From an uncultured Akkermansia sp. (GTDB lineage: Bacteria > Verrucomicrobiota > Verrucomicrobiia > Verrucomicrobiales > Akkermansiaceae), in NCBI GenBank assembly GCA_947631275.1, contig CANRKR010000020.1:1-37120 (forward strand): a stretch of DNA of 37,120 nt, read 5' to 3'. The notes beneath the pieces were generated by a model. That model did no database searches. It was not told the origin of the DNA and was given only the letters and a program-made list of their open reading frames with translations. The number at the start of each line of letters is the position of its first letter. The first letter of the stretch is position 1. Made by a program: the position numbers and the translations under genes. Shown in pieces: positions 34,868 through 37,120 of the stretch.

Positions 34868-35379
34868 AGTTGCTTTTAGCTTGATTATCTGTCGATGCGC
34901 AGCAGATGGCGACCGACACCCGCAGTGTATCTCTTTCTAAATGCGATGTCCAGTCAAAATAATCAAAAAAAGGCGCAGTGATGAGGATTCCGGGACATTG
35001 CAAGCATTCGGAAAGAAAAGAGGGGTCTGTGAAAACCGAAATAAGTTCCATAGGGTAACTTATTGATTGAGAAATAGTCATCACAAGGCTACCAGTGCAT
35101 CGCATTTAGAAAGAGATATACACTTCAAGACGATGCTTATACGTTTGTCATTAATACTCAAAAATTCCCTCTGAAAAAGTGTTGCTGTTCCCTGTTGTCA
35201 GGGGAAGGCGTGTGTCTCGGTATTTACCCTGCTGCAAAGCCAGCGTTTGGGATCCGCCTTCATTGCCCGCTGACGCGAGCTCCCTGAACGGGGGGGGCGT
35301 CAGGCGCGTTTGTCCCTCGTGCATGGGTGCCGCTAGGCACAACTTGCCGTAAACCGCAAATATAAACGCGTTATGTACA

Positions 35380-36981
35380 TTACGCGCCGATAAAAACGGC
35401 CGCCGCCGTAGTGGAAACATACCTCTGCCGCCCGCTACGTGGAGCAGATGGTATGGTTCTTTCCAGGAGTCCTACTGCTATCAACGGCGTTATCAAAGAA
35501 CGTTGCACAGTGACGCGACTCCTGTCCTTCAATTTCTCCACAATAGTGCCCATAGGCAGAGGTTCAGAAGTCAATTGAAGGATCCGGATCATGAGACGCA
35601 ACTGCTCATCACTCGGGATATCTGCCATATATAGCTCTCGCATCCTCGCTCTTTGAAAGATCTGGCGAAGAGCCGGCAACAAGTAGTCATCCTCATTTCG
35701 GCTCCTCAATTCCGCCCCATGACAGGGTACATCAAGCATGAAATAACTCCTGTCTGTGCCCGTATCAATGCGTGCCCGCGCACTGCCGTTTTTCATGAGC
35801 TCGGACTGAATAGTCGGAAATCCGGACGCTCGAGCTTCCGCTAACTTTAACTCCTTTAGGAAATCCCCCAAACGCCGATTCTTATATTTTCTCGAGCGGA
35901 TGATATCCGCACGCCTCAAAACCGAGTCCGGTATGGAGCGATCGGGACCGGAATGGCTCAGTATGCTTATGTGATGCGGTTCGATAGTGATTTCGACCGG
36001 TTCACTAACCTGGTAATCCCTGTGATAAAACGCATTGACAACGGCTTCTTCTAAAGCTTGATACGGATAGTTGAAGTACCGGATAGATTCCGCACGATCT
36101 TTCGGCTTTATCACCGTTTCCTGAATCACATTTGTCTTCACGTAATCCAGGATCCTGTTGATCATTGTCGGCACCGACCCTGTTATGGGCGGCAACTCGA
36201 TGAAATTACTCGGATCCTCAAGTCGACCATTCGGAAACCTGACAATTTCTGCTCGTGTGCACGGGAAAAACTTTTCAGGATGTTCGCAGAACATCATTGC
36301 CGCCACGTTCTTTATCATTCGATTTTCTGCTGGCCCTGTCATTAATCCCATACTTTCCAGCAGTTCCACGATGCTTTGCTTACTGTCGACGAGCTTGCTG
36401 CCCACCTTGATCAAATGATCGCGCAGGAGTGTCGATGATATATCATCCAGTGCAATTTGTGGGTTCCCTCGTTCATCAAAAGGCACTTGATTTTTCAGCG
36501 CCATCAGTTCCGTGTAGTCTGCCCCTTTAGCCTCTTTCGTTACGCTTCCGCAGCGTATGTAATAACGCTGCGTTCTTCTACCCGCTTTCTTCGTTGCCAC
36601 ATTTTCATACACCCTGTATGGCCTTTCTCCCCCACTGGGTACCCAAAGAACCAAAAGATGAGCCCCTTCAACAATCTCGACCGATATTTTGGGGCGATAC
36701 GTTGGGAAAAGACCGTAACAATACTCTATGATTTCTTTCTGAATCTTGTCAATCTGTGCTTTATCAATTCCTTTAATCGGCGTCTTGACAACGCCTTGTT
36801 CTTCCGCCACACCAATAATAACATATCCCCCTCCTATATCGTCAAAATCATTCGCGAAAGCACAGATACTCCTGAATATAGATCCTGCAGTCATCTCGTT
36901 CCACGACTCTTTATACTCTATCCGTGAACTTTCCACGCTGTGTGTAAAGAGCATGTCTTCTATCCTGATAGGTAACGCCAT
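35380..36981 (-). CDS. AlbA_2 (Schlafen-type) domain ATP-binding protein / putative transcriptional regulator
   Basis: SRIEYKESWNEMTAGSIFRSICAFAND...GGGYVIIGVAEEQG, ALEEAVVNAFYHRDY (GHKL-like), C-terminal winged-helix-like region. Frame remains open to the window edge, so the start may lie further upstream. Confidence 0.8.
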   Translation of the reverse strand: MALPIRIEDMLFTHSVESSRIEYKESWNEMTAGSIFRSICAFANDFDDIGGGYVIIGVAEEQGVVKTPIKGIDKAQIDKIQKEIIEYCYGLFPTYRPKISVEIVEGAHLLVLWVPSGGERPYRVYENVATKKAGRRTQRYYIRCGSVTKEAKGADYTELMALKNQVPFDERGNPQIALDDISSTLLRDHLIKVGSKLVDSKQSIVELLESMGLMTGPAENRMIKNVAAMMFCEHPEKFFPCTRAEIVRFPNGRLEDPSNFIELPPITGSVPTMINRILDYVKTNVIQETVIKPKDRAESIRYFNYPYQALEEAVVNAFYHRDYQVSEPVEITIEPHHISILSHSGPDRSIPDSVLRRADIIRSRKYKNRRLGDFLKELKLAEARASGFPTIQSELMKNGSARARIDTGTDRSYFMLDVPCHGAELRSRNEDDYLLPALRQIFQRARMRELYMADIPSDEQLRLMIRILQLTSEPLPMGTIVEKLKDRSRVTVQRSLITPLIAVGLLERTIPSAPRSGRQRYVSTTAAAVFIGA

Positions 36982-37044
36982 TTGCTTGCCTTCGTCGCTT
37001 CTTCTTAGTCTTATACACCTCCAGGATTCCTCTGTCAATTCGTA

Positions 37045-37120
37045 ATCTTGTTCATCTTGTTCATCTTGTTCATCTTGTTCATCTTGTTCATCTTGTTCAT
37101 CTTGTTCATCTTGTTCATCT
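37045..37120. repeat. 9-bp tandem repeat (ATCTTGTTC)n, eight full copies plus partial, reaching the window edge
   Basis: Perfect tandem units; on the minus strand reads (GAT GAA CAA)n = (DEQ)n in frame with the AlbA_2 ORF. Confidence 0.95.

Noticed and set aside
35285-35300. G8 homopolymer as a phase-variation tract
   Set aside because: Not within or at the start of a supported coding sequence.

Overview
The 37-kb window alternates conserved chromosomal blocks with two accessory blocks. It looks Verrucomicrobiota/Akkermansia-like, but that is inference from gene content only. Core genes: the feoB 3' end plus a Cys-rich FeoB-associated peptide, an OprB-like porin, a PP2C phosphatase, Fe/Mn-SOD, an HdeD-like protein, a PLP aminotransferase, an Rrf2 regulator, TatA, YchF, a LemA-like protein, rpsM-rpsK-rpsD, a tyrosine recombinase, a fused ABC transporter, gluQ, an LptF/G permease, two L,D-transpeptidases and a 3D-domain lipoprotein. 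The left accessory block (about 1.8-13.5 kb) is the most unusual region. Two paralogous proteins with possible uracil-DNA-glycosylase-like motifs alternate with a family of ankyrin-repeat genes: four long intact ORFs and at least three decayed fragments. One fragment is a chimera between an FtsK motor-domain piece with a degenerate Walker A and an ankyrin C-terminus. The right block (about 32.5-37.1 kb) holds decayed ORFs, a DUF115/MptE-like protein and an AlbA_2/Schlafen-type ATP-binding protein with an in-frame 9-bp tandem repeat at the window edge. Non-coding signals include a perfect 20-bp inverted repeat near the left edge of the ankyrin island, a 26-bp motif in inverted orientation at both edges of the core block, and paired anticodon-stem-loop-like dyads next to the tyrosine recombinase. 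No searches could be run, so product names rest on motif recognition.
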